A stretch of DNA of 64,000 nt from Berberis thunbergii (lineage: Eukaryota; Streptophyta; Magnoliopsida; Ranunculales; Berberidaceae), in NCBI GenBank assembly GCA_003290165.1, contig QNQO01000830.1, forward strand, positions 310,001 to 374,000, read 5' to 3'. The first letter of the stretch is position 1. Each line of letters starts with the position of its first letter. This document shows positions 48,340 to 59,383 of this stretch, one piece after another. The notes beneath the pieces were generated by a model. It had not been told where the DNA came from and made no database searches. It was given only the letters and a program-made list of their open reading frames with translations. A program made the translations under genes and the position numbers.

Positions 48340-49008
48340 TAATGATACATAAAAATGGCCACATCCCAGAGTCATACACATGTCATGATGATCTCGAGGA
48401 ATTACAGGCCCCAACGTTAGCCCAACACTGATCCGGCCCAAGCAGTTCTAAGCCCACTCAATTCAGTCCGCCAAGTGGACTCGAACTCTCACAGCATGCT
48501 AGGACCACACGTCTCACAACTATCCTCAATACCCATAAGTCCTACTAAGGCAAATATCTTGAGGATCAGCTTTGGACGAGCAACTATAGCTGCTCTCTGC
48601 TTCCAACTAGGAAGCAAATACTATAGTACATTCCATACTGGGAATCTTCCTTCTACAGATTGTTCTCGCATTGGAAAATATCTCCTGCGTATCTAGGAGC
48701 ACTGGGCTAACACTCCTACATCACGACTCCTAATTAGAGAAGGGTATCTACGAAGATCTTCTTCCGAAACTATGCCTACGATGACCTGGTAGAACCAAAA
48801 CTCCTTGCACTATAAATAAGACGTGAGGTAGGTAAGCTAGGTACGCTACAAATTCCATGTTACAACATTACACCTTCCTCAGATCCCTGTCCGACTTTAG
48901 CATCTAAGTGTCATCGACCACCACAACAGTTGTTCGTGGCTCACGTGCGTTACTTGTGCAGGTCAGCAAGAACTGGGTCAAAGTAGGAAGCAAAAAATGA
49001 CTGCATCA
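48340..49008 (+). repeat. 3' LTR of element 2
   Basis: Begins TAATGATACATAAAAA (the TG terminus mutated to TA) and ends GACTGCATCA. Holds the TATA-like CTATAAATAAGA near 48812-48823 that is absent from the 5' LTR. Confidence 0.85.
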
Positions 49009-49013
49009 GTAAC

Positions 49014-49493
49014 TATGAATCAGAGTTGATTTGCAACACGAATTAGACCCTTTCGCTCTCCTTGGCTCACCGGATGAGGAATACAATCCTTGAGGTCGTC
49101 CCTACACCCTTCAGATGTCATCAAACGCTAGAAATAATTGTTAGCTTCTTGTTGAATGCCTTTTGGTCTGTAACCAGATTCCCATCTATATTAGTTATTT
49201 CTGTAATAACACGTCTCTTCTACTTGGATTTAACTGAAGCAAAAAAAAAATGTACATGTATCTCCTTTTCAAATTTTTCCCATTTTAGTTTACAATAGAT
49301 TTCTTCTCACACCAGATTTAATTTATATTCCGTTTGATGCCTATTCAAATCACATTGTCATTAACATCCCATCTCTGTAACAAGCTGAACTCTAGCTGTT
49401 ATATGTCATCCTCAAGATGCCTCAAGTGACTTAAAACGTTGCCAAAAACCTTGTTACTCCAAGCTTTAAGGTTGTGTATCATACTTTTTAATT
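49014..49493. other. Intergenic DNA, no gene seen
   Basis: Short AT-rich stretch between element 2 and the RTE copy; nothing recognisable. Confidence 0.4.
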
Positions 49494-49513
49494 TGAAACG
49501 CAACCGGTCCATA

Positions 49514-51167
49514 CCTTATTATCCTAGCTTTGGTAGGTGCTTGGTAAAAGGAAAGTGTCTCAATGTTATGTTGATATCATTAAGGATATATGATGCGTCC
49601 AAATCTTATCCTCCTAAGAGTTTGACCTGCAAAACAAATATTAGACTATCAAATACCACTTTTTTGGTGGTCGAAGACACTCCGATGCTTAAGTCAGCAA
49701 CTTTGTTTGAAAAAGGAAGTAAATCTGGACAAAACTCAGTTAAAATTGCATACATTTGTCGAATGTTTCTTTTACATTTTATAATGGTCACGGTTAATTC
49801 TCTGCGTGACTTAAGCATGTGAAGTGCAATGGAAGGAGATGTTTCTCGTAACAGTCTCTTCTTTTATGGAGATGCTTCCATGGAGGCATAACTCCCTCCA
49901 CGACTATTTTTTGTGCAACGTTCTTTTTTTTTATGAGAAAATTCGTGTCAAGCCTGGATTTGGGCATTGATTCGTGCAGGCCTGGATTTGGACTTTGATT
50001 ACACCTTCCTTTAATGGGCCATGTTTGGGCCTTTATGACTGCTTTAAATTTCTTGGGGTTTTACGAGCTGGCCTAGTAGATGGGATGTCAGATCCTCGTG
50101 ATGGATGTTTTTTGCCACGTGTATGGTTGTGATGTTGGTCTATTTTGATGTATCATCAATATGTATGAATTGACTGTAACTAGGGTTCGCTCAATTGGTG
50201 GGATGTTCAGTGAATTCTCAGTGTCAATAGGACTATATCAAGGGTCAGCCTTAAGTCCATACCTCTTTGCTTTAGTCATGGATGAGTTGAAGAGACGCCT
50301 ACAATAAGATGTACCTTGGTGCATGTTATTCGCACATGATATTGTCTTAATTGATGTGACTACCGAAGGTTTAGGTTGAAAATTAGATAGGTGGCGGGGG
50401 GGCTTTAAAGAGTAAGGGTTTTAGAATTAGTCATTCGAAGATAGAATATCTAGTATTCAACTTTGGTTGTGAATCACGAAGGATGAGTATTGCAATTGAG
50501 ACCAAAGGCATGGAGGTCCCAGAGTGTGAGGCTTTTCGATATCTAGGATCTATAATTCAAAAGAATCATCTATTGGAAAGATGTAGATCATAGGATTAAA
50601 GCTGATTTGACGAAATGGAGAATGACATCAGGAATATTATGCTATAAAAGGATGCCTACAAGGTTAAAAAGGAAATGTTATAAGATAATTGTTCGATCGA
50701 CCATGTTATACGGTTCAGAATGTTGGGCTATTACCGGACAACTTACGCATAAAATGGCGATAGCAAAAATGCATATGTGAAGGTGGATGTGTGGTAAAAC
50801 TCGTAAGGATAAAATTAGGAATGAAAGAATTAGGAGACACTTATGTGTAGTGCCCATAGGCGACAAAATTAGATAAAAGGCGTTTAACGTGGTTTGGTCA
50901 CGTGTGGAGGAGACCAAGCACGAAGCCAATTAGAAAATGTATAAATTGGTAAGTTAATGGAGGGGATGACCGTTGAAAAATTGGATGAAAGCGGTGAAAG
51001 AAGACATCCTAGAGCTTGGATTAGGCGAGGATATGTGAGAAGACCACATTACTTGGAGAACCAAAATCTGTGTAGCCGACCCCAAAAGTATCGGGAATGG
51101 GCTTTGATGACGACGCCGACGACGACGCCGCCGCCGACGATGACGACGACGATGATGATGATGATGA
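49514..51167 (+). mobile_element. RTE-type LINE, copy 2, 5'-truncated and interrupted by a solo LTR
   Basis: Matches copy 1 from the GGTGCTTG...AAAGTGTCTCAATGTTATG segment (1: about 912-960) onward, with the interruption 49591-50158. The catalytic block reads LFAHDIVLID, so ADD has become AHD. The 3' end GGGAATGGGCTTTGATGACG runs into a GAC/GCC/GAT repeat tail. A 20-bp target duplication, TGAAACGCAAC(C/T)GGTCCATA, flanks the copy (49494-49513 and 51168-51187), fixing both ends. Confidence 0.88.
49591..50158. mobile_element. Solo LTR inserted in RTE copy 2
   Basis: The 568-bp segment begins TGATGCGTCC and ends TGTATCATCA (TG...CA with a 5-bp TGATG/CATCA inverted terminus). It is flanked by ATATA and ATATG and interrupts the RTE sequence GGATATGTAT seen intact in copy 1 near 961. 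No internal retrotransposon genes are present, so it is a solo LTR by structure. The family is not assigned. Confidence 0.7.
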
Positions 51168-51187
51168 TGAAACGCAACTGGTCCATA

Positions 51188-51744
51188 GCCCCGATAAGCG
51201 GACATGCAATATTCTAGTGTCTGTCTACAAAACCCCCAAAAAATTCTTGATGAGTTGTCTACATTCTTTGGAACCTAAATGGTGTCATATCTGTTCTCGA
51301 TGTTGTTGATAAGGAAACTAGTAGTAGAGCATGGTCCGAGCGTGTTTGCAGAAGGTGTCAACCCAAGTAAACTACTTACCCATTCCGAAATTTGCCAAAA
51401 AATGTGCCCAATCTAGTCCACATTTTGTTATCTCCATGTTGGTTGTCACACCAAATTAATTTTGGACCAACAAAACCAATATCCGCAAGTCCACAAGACA
51501 AAATGAATCCTGAGAACTTTGACATGGCCAATAGGGAGAGAGAATGAAATGATTCACCTCTTGGTCTCTGTGGCCTTACAAGTCTTGGAATCTAAAACAT
51601 GATTCTAAGGAAAATACTTTTGCAAAGTAGATTCACCACTTGATATACAAATCAAGCGAGCTAAACTATGATTTGTAAAACAATACAAATTAAAACATGT
51701 AAGATAAGATATCAAAGACAGTAAGATAAACGTGCATGCATAAG
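51188..51744. other. Intergenic DNA, no gene seen
   Basis: No supported coding or repeat structure other than the RTE duplication at its left border. Confidence 0.4.
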
Positions 51745-51757
51745 TATGTAAATTCAC

Positions 51758-52394
51758 CTCCTACCTTAAACATTTCTTGAATAATTTTATCCATCCCAAC
51801 TTTGCCAACATTATCACTGTATCCAAAAACGTCCTTAGAAAAAATTGCATTGCTCAACACATTTAAAGAGAATCCAAATAACCAAGGCTTCAACTCCACC
51901 ACGTCTCCCACTTTGGCTCTAAAGAAATTCACCAAATCTTCCACCACCCTCTCCCTATTTTTCTCGTGAACTTGTAACATTTCTGAGCAAATATTTCAGT
52001 GTGCAAATTTTTTTGCAAACTTTTCTAGTAGGAAGTGCAGTCTGACCTACTAAAGTGTAATTAATGTGGGGTTTGATGAGGAAGCACTGGAGGGGTGTAC
52101 GCCTCGATAACACTTTATCGTTTGTTTTAAAGATTTCTATGGCAGCTTATTTGGTATAAGCAAAAATAATGCGATGGGAGCCAAATTTGAGAAGGAATAG
52201 AGGACCATATTTGTGTGCCATGTTGGTTACGTGGTCTAAGAAGGGTGGACTATTTTTGCTAAGAAATAGTGATAAATGACCAATAATTGGCCATGCAGGA
52301 GGGCTTGGTGGGAGGTTGATGTACCTGGGTTTGAAGAGTAAATAAGAAAAACAACAATAGAGACCAAGGGAAGAAATCCAAGTATGAGATCCAT
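51758..52394 (-). pseudogene. Cytochrome P450 first-exon pseudogene
   Basis: The N-terminal membrane anchor MDLILGFLPLVSIVVFLIYS starts at 52394. After a one-base shift comes the Pro-rich hinge YINLPPSPPAWPIIGHLSLF. Then, in yet another frame, HKYGPLFLLKFGSHRIIFAY with a stop, and finally NRERVVEDLVNFFRAK with LFGFSLNVLSNAIFSKDVFG, to a splice-donor-like GG|GTGAAT at 51758. The order is that of plant A-type microsomal P450s. The heme-binding exon is absent. It is truncated and has several frameshifts. Confidence 0.8.
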
Positions 52395-52439
52395 TGGTGG
52401 GAGGTTGTTGTACCTGAATTTGTTGTTGATTCTCAGTTT

Positions 52440-52924
52440 GCTCTCCGCGAGACCGCTGAGAAGTGAGTGGAGCAACTTACTGTGAAACTTGAACCTGTTA
52501 AAGAACAATTTTTTATGGAGAGAAACATTACTAAGCAAGCATCTCAGAAGTTCTTTGGAATTGAAGAAGAGCTCGTTCGGACCAAACGAGAACTATTTGT
52601 ATTTGCTAAGTACACTAAGTTTAATACAAATGCAATAGAGCTCAGTAAATTTGTTGCCAGCAGAATTGAGCTTCTCGAGTATATGTAAGCGGAGAAAGGG
52701 TGGGACCTCACCAAGTATCATGCGATAGCTGTATTTGAAGATGTTTCCACTCCTTTCAAGGACGATGAAGATTCTGCTCCACTCCTTTGAGTAACCCTAT
52801 TGATAAAAACAATTTTTTTCTCCTCTGACTGATCTAACAATGAAGACAAAGCTTTGTCTCCTCTAGTTGATCCTATTAATGTTGATAAAGCTTCTTCTCC
52901 CCCAATTGTTCCTCTTGTAATATC
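52440..52924. other. Unassigned repeat-like sequence
   Basis: An open frame on plus (52467-52688) encodes a helical, charged peptide of no recognised family. GGTGGGAGGTTG(A/T)TGTACCTG occurs twice, at about 52308 and 52392, the second overlapping the P450 start. Function unknown. Confidence 0.3.
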
Positions 52925-53300
52925 TTTTCTAGTGTAATCCACGCAGACCCTCCATTTTCCGTTCTTCTTTTTAACCAAAACTATATTGGTCAGCCAGTCT
53001 GGGTAGTGGGACTCGTTGATCATCCCCACATTCAGTAAGCGATGACCTCCTCTTTGATGGCTTGATTGCACTCTGGGGTGACTGTCCTTCTATTCTGTCG
53101 GATTGGTTTTTGTCTGGGTTGACCTACAATTTGTGCTTGATGACGGAGGGGCCAATGCCTACCATGTCCTTCATTGTCTAGGCGAATACATCTTGGTTGT
53201 CCTTCTGCAATTGAATCAGTTGTTTGGTCAACTTCTGGTCAAGTTTTATTTCAATCCAAACAATTTATTGCCTTCTGCACCATCAAGGTGGATTGGTGTT
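52925..53300 (-). pseudogene. Ty3/gypsy reverse transcriptase fragment
   Basis: Reads, in switching frames, LQKDNQDVFA (about 53200), DMVGIGPSVIKHKL (about 53170-53120), then after a shift ESHYPDWLTNIVLVKKKNGK with WRVCVDYT (about 53022-52938). This is the start of a gypsy-type reverse transcriptase (family motif ...YPEWLANVVPVPKKNGKWRVCIDF). Sequence after CVDYT is unrelated. Small dead scrap with the lineage not resolved beyond gypsy. Confidence 0.7.
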
Positions 53301-53601
53301 GTCTCTTCTTGATGTTCACATAATTATTGCATAATATACCTCATAATTTATATTTGTTAGTGTTTCGAATGCTGTATTTTAGTTTAATTATTTTATTTTT
53401 GTAGGATTTGGAGTTTAAATGACAAAAGAGCATTAGCGTGGCAAATTTGGAAATTCATAGACAAATTGATGAAATGGAGCGGGAGACACTCAAGCCAAAG
53501 ATAAAGAGAACCAAAGAAAAAAAAAATAAAGGAAATTAGTTTTGAATTTTGGTGGAACAAAGGAATAATATGGATGAACATAGTCAAACCCACCTTTCAT
53601 G

Positions 53602-53765
53602 TTATATTTGGTTCTGGTTTCCAATTTGTATTTGGTTTCCAATTATATTTGGTTTCCTTTTGTATTTGTTTTCCAATTTATATTTGGTTTCCAATTTGTT
53701 TTTGGTTTCTAATTTTATTTGGTTTCCAATTTGTATTTGGTTTTCAATTGGGTTTACAATAAGGA
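53602..53765. repeat. About 18-bp minisatellite (TTGGTTTCCAATTTGTAT)n
   Basis: About nine degenerate units of TTGGTTTCCAATTTGTAT. The short open frames across it are repeat by-products. Confidence 0.85.
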
Positions 53766-54559
53766 GTTGTTTCTTTCTACCATAAATACCGCAACACAGA
53801 GGGAAGAGAGACACACAATGCATCAACAACCAAGTACGCATCGCTAATCCACCACGCGCTGCCATGAAGCTCCACACCGCTATTGTTGTCATCACCTTCA
53901 CCATGTGTCACTGAACTCCACGCAAGGCGAAGAGATGAACTCCTAGATGTAACGCAATTGGTATTTGATTCGTTTTATGCTTTCACGATGAATAATGGTA
54001 TTTATGAATTTTCACTTGTATTTAATATAGGAGTTTATGTTATTTTAGTGACAAAAATTTCATCAACTTCTTCGTAGATTATTATTCCGGTGGTTATCTT
54101 TTTCTTCTCCATATAAGCTTAGTCACGCTTTTTTTATGTGTGGAATGTTTAAGGATCAATTAATTCTAATTATATATGATCGTCTTTTATTACGTTGTTG
54201 TCTCCGGATATATCGTAAGTTTAGGATATCATATATGACCAACCTTTGTGCTTTCTAGAAAAAGTGAAATCTAAAATCCATTTACATTAGAATATATTAG
54301 TGCATTAAAGACTATTTTTCCGATTATGTTGTTTAAGATGTAAAACACGTAATTGAGTCATCATAGCGAATCAATACTAGTTGGCGCGTGAAATCTAGGA
54401 GAGATTCTTAGAACCTTGTGATTTTCATTAAACTAAATTCAATTTAATATTTTAAAATTGCTAGAATTTCTTACATTTAGTTTCACGTAGTTTTTCTTCC
54501 TTGACCTTGTTTTGTAAATCGTTTCCTCGTGGGATCGACACCCCAATCTTTACTGCAAT

Positions 54560-56113
54560 TGGCCGCGTGTACTGTTTGGGCGTAATCAAATTTTGTTGCC
54601 GTTGCCGAGGAACAAGCGTAATTCTACAAGGGAGGTTTTGGGTATTATCTTTCTTGCTAATTGTTTTATTTTATTTTATTTAATTTTTATTTTGAGGTTT
54701 TAGGTCTAGTTTTTTTATTTTTTTGTATTTTTTATTTCTAAAAAAATTGCAAAAAAGGACATTGGGGGAGTGTGAGTTGGAATAGAGACCACTTAGGGAG
54801 ACTAATTAGGGTTCCAAATTTGAATACCACAAATTCACATTGAAACCAAATTAAGTTCTACTTCTAATTCTAACACCATGAGTAATCACGAAGATGACCA
54901 TGTTCGGTTGCTAAAGGACTATCTCCACCCCACGCGCATTGATATTCCATCATGTGTCATGTTTGCACCAAGTACACCAAAGCTAGATTTTAAGCCGGGT
55001 ATGATACAATTATTACCCACTTTTCATGGCCTAGAGTGTGAGAATCATTATGTTCACATTAGGGAATTCGAGAAAGTTGTGGCCACTTTTCACAACAAAG
55101 TTGAGGCTGTAGACTCGGTTAGACTAAGGTTTTTCCTTTTTCCCTTAAGGAAAAAGCGAAGAGTTGGCTATATTCTTTGCGACCAAGGTCTATAGGTTCG
55201 TGGGAGGAGATGACCCAAACATTTTTTTAATAAATACTTTCCTCACCACAAAACCAACGGTCTAAAGAGACAAATTTCTACCTTCGTCCAAAAGAATAGC
55301 GAGACATTATATCAAGCATGGGAGAGGTTCAAGGATCTCTTAAATACATGTCCACACCATGGGTATGAGAGTTGGCGCCTAGTCAGTTATTTTTATGAGG
55401 GGCTCACCAGTAGAGAGCGTCAGTTCGTTGAGATGATGTGTAATGGAGAGTTTTTGCATAAGGACTCTGACAAGGCCATTGAGTACCTGAATGACCTGGC
55501 TGAAAAGACTCATACTTGGACTGGTCCAAGTGCTACTGAGAGCACGAATAGAACACGCTCATCTGGAGTCTACCAACTTAATGAAGAGGACAACCTTAGA
55601 GCCCAATTGGATAGAACGACTAGGGAGTTAGAGGCACTTAAAGCCAAGGATGGTAGGCCCACACATACTATTGTCAGAGTTGAGCTACAGGACGCCTGTT
55701 TTATATGCGGGGGAGTTGAACACTTAGCACAAGATTGCCCGACCTTGACTGAGATGAGAGGAATTTATGAGGAGCAATGTAACGCTTTAAGGATGTACAA
55801 GAAGCCTTACTCACCATTCTCTAACACTTACAATTCTGGTTGGAGAGATCACCCTAACTTAAGCTGGAGGACCGAAGCAGACCAACCTACACACTCACAG
55901 GCACAACCACCTAGGTCATACCCTGCACCTCCATACAATGCGCAATCTGACAAAAGTTCCTTATCAGACACATTACATGCATTTATAGAGACACAAGGTA
56001 AAACTAATTAAAAATTTGAGGTTGCATTGACACAGTTGGTAGAAGAGAACAAGGAGATCAAAAGCCAGATAACCAAACTGACATGTTCATTAACAGTACA
56101 AGAGCGAAGCCAA
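54560..56113 (+). mobile_element. Athila-like Ty3/gypsy retrotransposon, 5' part
   Basis: GTTGCCGTTGCCGAGGAAC at about 54592-54610 resembles the Athila-type primer site (GGCGCCGTTGCCGGGGA) and follows a TAATCA that would be the 5' LTR end. gag begins 54878. The left LTR boundary is not found. The element is cut at 56113 by the CACTA terminus, and no pol is visible to the right. Confidence 0.7.
54878..56011 (+). pseudogene. gag of the Athila-like element, broken
   Basis: MSNHEDDHVRLLKDYLHPTR begins it. The gag core follows as FKPGMIQLLPTFHGLECENH then LRFFLFPL. After a frameshift near 55150 come KSWLYSLRPRSIGSWEEM, a stop-containing stretch, and from about 55433 MMCNGEFLHKDSDKAIEYLN. The CCHC knuckle CFICGGVEHLAQDC is at about 55699-55740. 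Two frame breaks and a stop at 56011 inactivate it. Confidence 0.8.
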
Positions 56114-56290
56114 CACTACAACAAAAAGGCCATTAATAGCGTTTCAAAAACGCTATGTCTGTCGGAGCTATAATAGACCCTGGGTCTATTATAGTGTTTT
56201 AAAAAGGCTATAGCAAGTTGGCCTTTTATAGCGTTTCCGAAACGCTATTGTAGCCTCTACCATAGCGTTTCAAAAGTGTTATGGTAGGTA
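56114..56290 (+). mobile_element. Left terminus of a CACTA (En/Spm) DNA transposon
   Basis: CACTACAACAAAAAGGCC is the canonical CACTA terminal inverted repeat. It is followed by subterminal palindromes: ATAGCGTTTCAAAAACGCTAT, CTATAATAGACCC-T-GGGTCTATTATAG, and TATAGCGTTTCCGAAACGCTA. The 3-bp flank is CAA (56111-56113). The right terminus (expected GGCCTTTTTGTTGTAGTG) was not found in the window, so the extent is unknown. Confidence 0.85.
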
Positions 56291-56699
56291 TACATAGCAA
56301 TTTTTTTTTAAATTTCATTTGCTATCAAATGACTTTTTATTACATCTTATAAGTTTTATTTCTAGAAAATTATATTCGGATGTTTATGCAGCCAATCAAC
56401 CGAATTTCAATGGGGGAACATGCGGATGCTAGCAAACTAATGAAGAATCATTTAATCGCTGCATTATAGACAGCAATATCATATGGGAAAAACCCCATTA
56501 CAACCACTCATTATTGAAGAATCAATACCCACTATGAAAGGGATATATGAAAACAAAATCGCTATGACCACAGTAAATGATCAAGAAGTGGTCTTCCAAG
56601 TATGAAAAAATATTGGTAAGCATACAAGAAATCTAACTAGTGTGATAGTCAAATTAAATGATCTCCTATTCCGATGTTGTCTATAACTCAATGGTTGTT

Positions 56700-58680
56700 T
56701 TAAATCCTACTTGAGTCTCTCCAGAAAATAAATTTCCTAGTCCAGTCTGTAACCACCAGCATCCTTGTGCGCCAGCTGACTTGCTTACTGCAAAAGATGC
56801 AAGACAATCAAAGAGAATAAATATTATGCTCATTCAAGGTAAAGATGAAACATTTCAATAAAATTCATAATTGTGACAGCGAATAAACAGTAGTTAAATC
56901 GTAAGGTTACCTTGCATAAACGGAATACCATAGCCACTGTGAACTGTGACCAATTGAAACCAAATCACCAGGCAACTGTGTTGCTGTTTGCTTTCCTCCC
57001 AGTGGAGTAAACTATCCCAAATGCCGGTACCTTTGAATAATAACAAAAAGAATGCAAATCAATCTCCTTAGTTACAACATCAATAAGTTATTGACAATAT
57101 TCGACGTCCAACTCTCTACTCGTTCATACATCTATGCATTCTTGTCAACCATATTAAGACCAAACCATATTATAGAAGCACAGAAAAACTGGAGTTGGAA
57201 AAAAAAATGTATTAGAAAGATGACACTGAAATAGCCAAGGAAAACTGATTCTTTGTTCATTTACTATTTTGGTTTTTCTTCTGGTTAGAAATACAACACA
57301 ATTTAAGTCACTACAAATAGCACAATCAAAACCTCAGAAGAAATAATTGAAGTAAACTACAAAAAAAAGGATTAAAAATGTTTACATCCTTTATCAAAAG
57401 CGGAACACTGGTGCCAATGGCAAGTGATACAATGCCTCAAAAAAATGTACGTACTTCAGAGGAGCCTAACTGAGCAAAACTGCGGAACAAGATGAACAGA
57501 CTGTAAAGGAAAATGTAGTTGAAGCTCACAACAACCAAGAGATTGACAGACTATACCAAAGCCTAAGGCATTGAACAGCTCCTGAAGTTTCATAGGAACA
57601 TTTTTAATCTAGTATACCCCTAAATAGGGCAATAAGCACCCTTATTCTGAAAAACGGTGTGTGTGTTGCTTTTCCTAGTAGAGGGAAGTATAAAAGAATT
57701 TACAGGTTGCAATTCTGAATTAGCTTTGGCCAAAAAAACCTACATGAACACCAAACATGCTTCAGTTTTACATGTGCAGATTTCTTTCCCTAACACATTA
57801 ATATTCAATCATGAACCATGGTGAAGCTCTATCCTTGTATGTAACAAAACGGTAAACCGTTGAAACATTTTAGGTTGGCTGTATGTATAACTGATTCAGC
57901 AGTACAAAATATAATGCTCGAGAACACTTAAAAGTTACTTTTTCATGCCCAAAATCGGAGATGAGTTTGTACATTTGAGTGAGGATAATAGATTAGAAGA
58001 AACTTTACATAATATTGAATACTCCCGTCCGTCAAGAGTAGATGGGAAGAGAAACACCCTATTGACATGAGAAAAAGTTCTCAGCAAAGTGATCAACACA
58101 AGGAACCAATCAGAACTAGTTTCTGAAGTTGAGGAAAGAGCCATGATGAAATTAATGCTTAGCAAATAACGAACTTCAAGAGAAATATATGTACCTGAAT
58201 GACTGAAACCGATGACGTCCGGATTCTCTGAACCTAAAAGCCCCCTCTGGATTTTCTTCACACTCCTTCATACGGTTAAAACACTTTGCAAGATATTTTC
58301 CTTGTTGAGCAGCAACCTAAAGTGATAACAAAGCATAACGTGCAAAACATTATTGGAATCAATCTTCAGAATTTTGTTACTGAAACTGGAGGTTCATTCA
58401 GAACTTACCTGAGCAGTGGCAGGAAGATTCTTCATTTGTGAATCCACTTGGGACAGTGCCACCTTGAACTTCTCAATATCCATTTCAGCGGATTCCTTGT
58501 ATTCATCTCCTTCAGCTTGCTTCAAAAGACGACCAATATTTTTCATCCGTTTATTCTTCAGATGAAGCTCCAACTGAGGGTATCTTTCACAGATGTCCTT
58601 CACAACAGCTTGGAACTCTTTAACACTCAGTGTTCCCGAATTATCTTTGTCTGCTTTCTTAAATATCACTGCAATGTCTT
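56700..58680 (-). pseudogene. External alternative NAD(P)H dehydrogenase (NDB), C-terminal exons
   Basis: NDB enzymes oxidise cytosolic NAD(P)H at the outer face of the inner mitochondrial membrane, and their EF-hand inserts respond to Ca2+. Four GT-AG exons: 58680-58409 (EF-hand DKDNSGTLSVKEF, then VDSQMKNLPATAQ), 58316-58195 (VAAQQGKYLAKCFNRMKECE), 57030-56911 (YRHLG, stop, FTPLGGKQTATQLPGD, WLWYSVYA) and 56787-56700 (KQVSWRTRMLVVTDWTRKF, natural stop). The codon at 57014-57012 is TAG where the family has Gln, a nonsense mutation. All upstream exons (both dinucleotide-binding domains) are missing; an AAA ATPase fragment takes their place. Non-functional gene fragment with conserved introns, so it moved as DNA. 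Confidence 0.88.
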
Positions 58681-58710
58681 CTTACAAGGACAATCCAAAA
58701 AACAAATTAG

Positions 58711-58775
58711 TAAAATAACACACCTAAGCAAACAGAACATAGATTCCTAAAATAACACACCTAAGCAAACAGAAC
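58711..58775. repeat. 28-bp direct repeat at the NDB/AAA junction
   Basis: TAAAATAACACACCTAAGCA...CAGAAC (28 bp) occurs at 58711-58738 and 58748-58775, separated by 9 bp. The second copy ends exactly where AAA ATPase homology begins. Confidence 0.9.
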
Positions 58776-59255
<480 letters not shown>

Positions 59256-59294
59256 TTAGAGGATCCATTGTTATGATTCTTCTAAATACATAAT

Positions 59295-59383
59295 CATAGA
59301 GGTATAAGTGCCGCCCTAGCTAATGGATATGAAATGAACTTGAATTACTACAGATCTGCATAGAGGTATAAGTGCCGCCCTAG
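59295..59383. repeat. 25-bp direct repeat, period 64
   Basis: CATAGAGGTATAAGTGCCGC-CCTAG occurs at 59295-59319 and 59359-59383, just upstream (in gene orientation) of the AAA Walker A exon. Confidence 0.85.

Larger units (their letters stand above)
43492..49008 (+). mobile_element. Non-autonomous Ty3/gypsy (Tat-like) LTR retrotransposon with antisense gene, element 2
   Basis: LTRs at 43492-44038 and 48340-49008, with perfect 5-bp target duplication GTAAC (43487-43491 and 49009-49013). The order repeats element 1: primer site GCGCCGTCCGTGGGG, gag (44115-45240), protease (about 45590-45870), then an opposite-strand accessory gene (about 46080-48140) and purine tract GAGGGGAGTAGC before the 3' LTR. 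No reverse transcriptase, RNase H or integrase sequence is recognisable in its 5.5 kb. It has no 175-bp array. Confidence 0.9.

Noticed and set aside
49591..50158. A MITE instead of a solo LTR
   Set aside because: TG...CA ends and 5-bp-scale flanks fit an LTR better; inverted similarity is limited to about 5 bp.
51097..51309. Poly-Asp/poly-Ser/poly-Arg open frames
   Set aside because: All are readings of the RTE simple-repeat tail.
53549..53785. Small membrane protein rich in Trp/Phe
   Set aside because: The frame is a translation of the 18-bp minisatellite.
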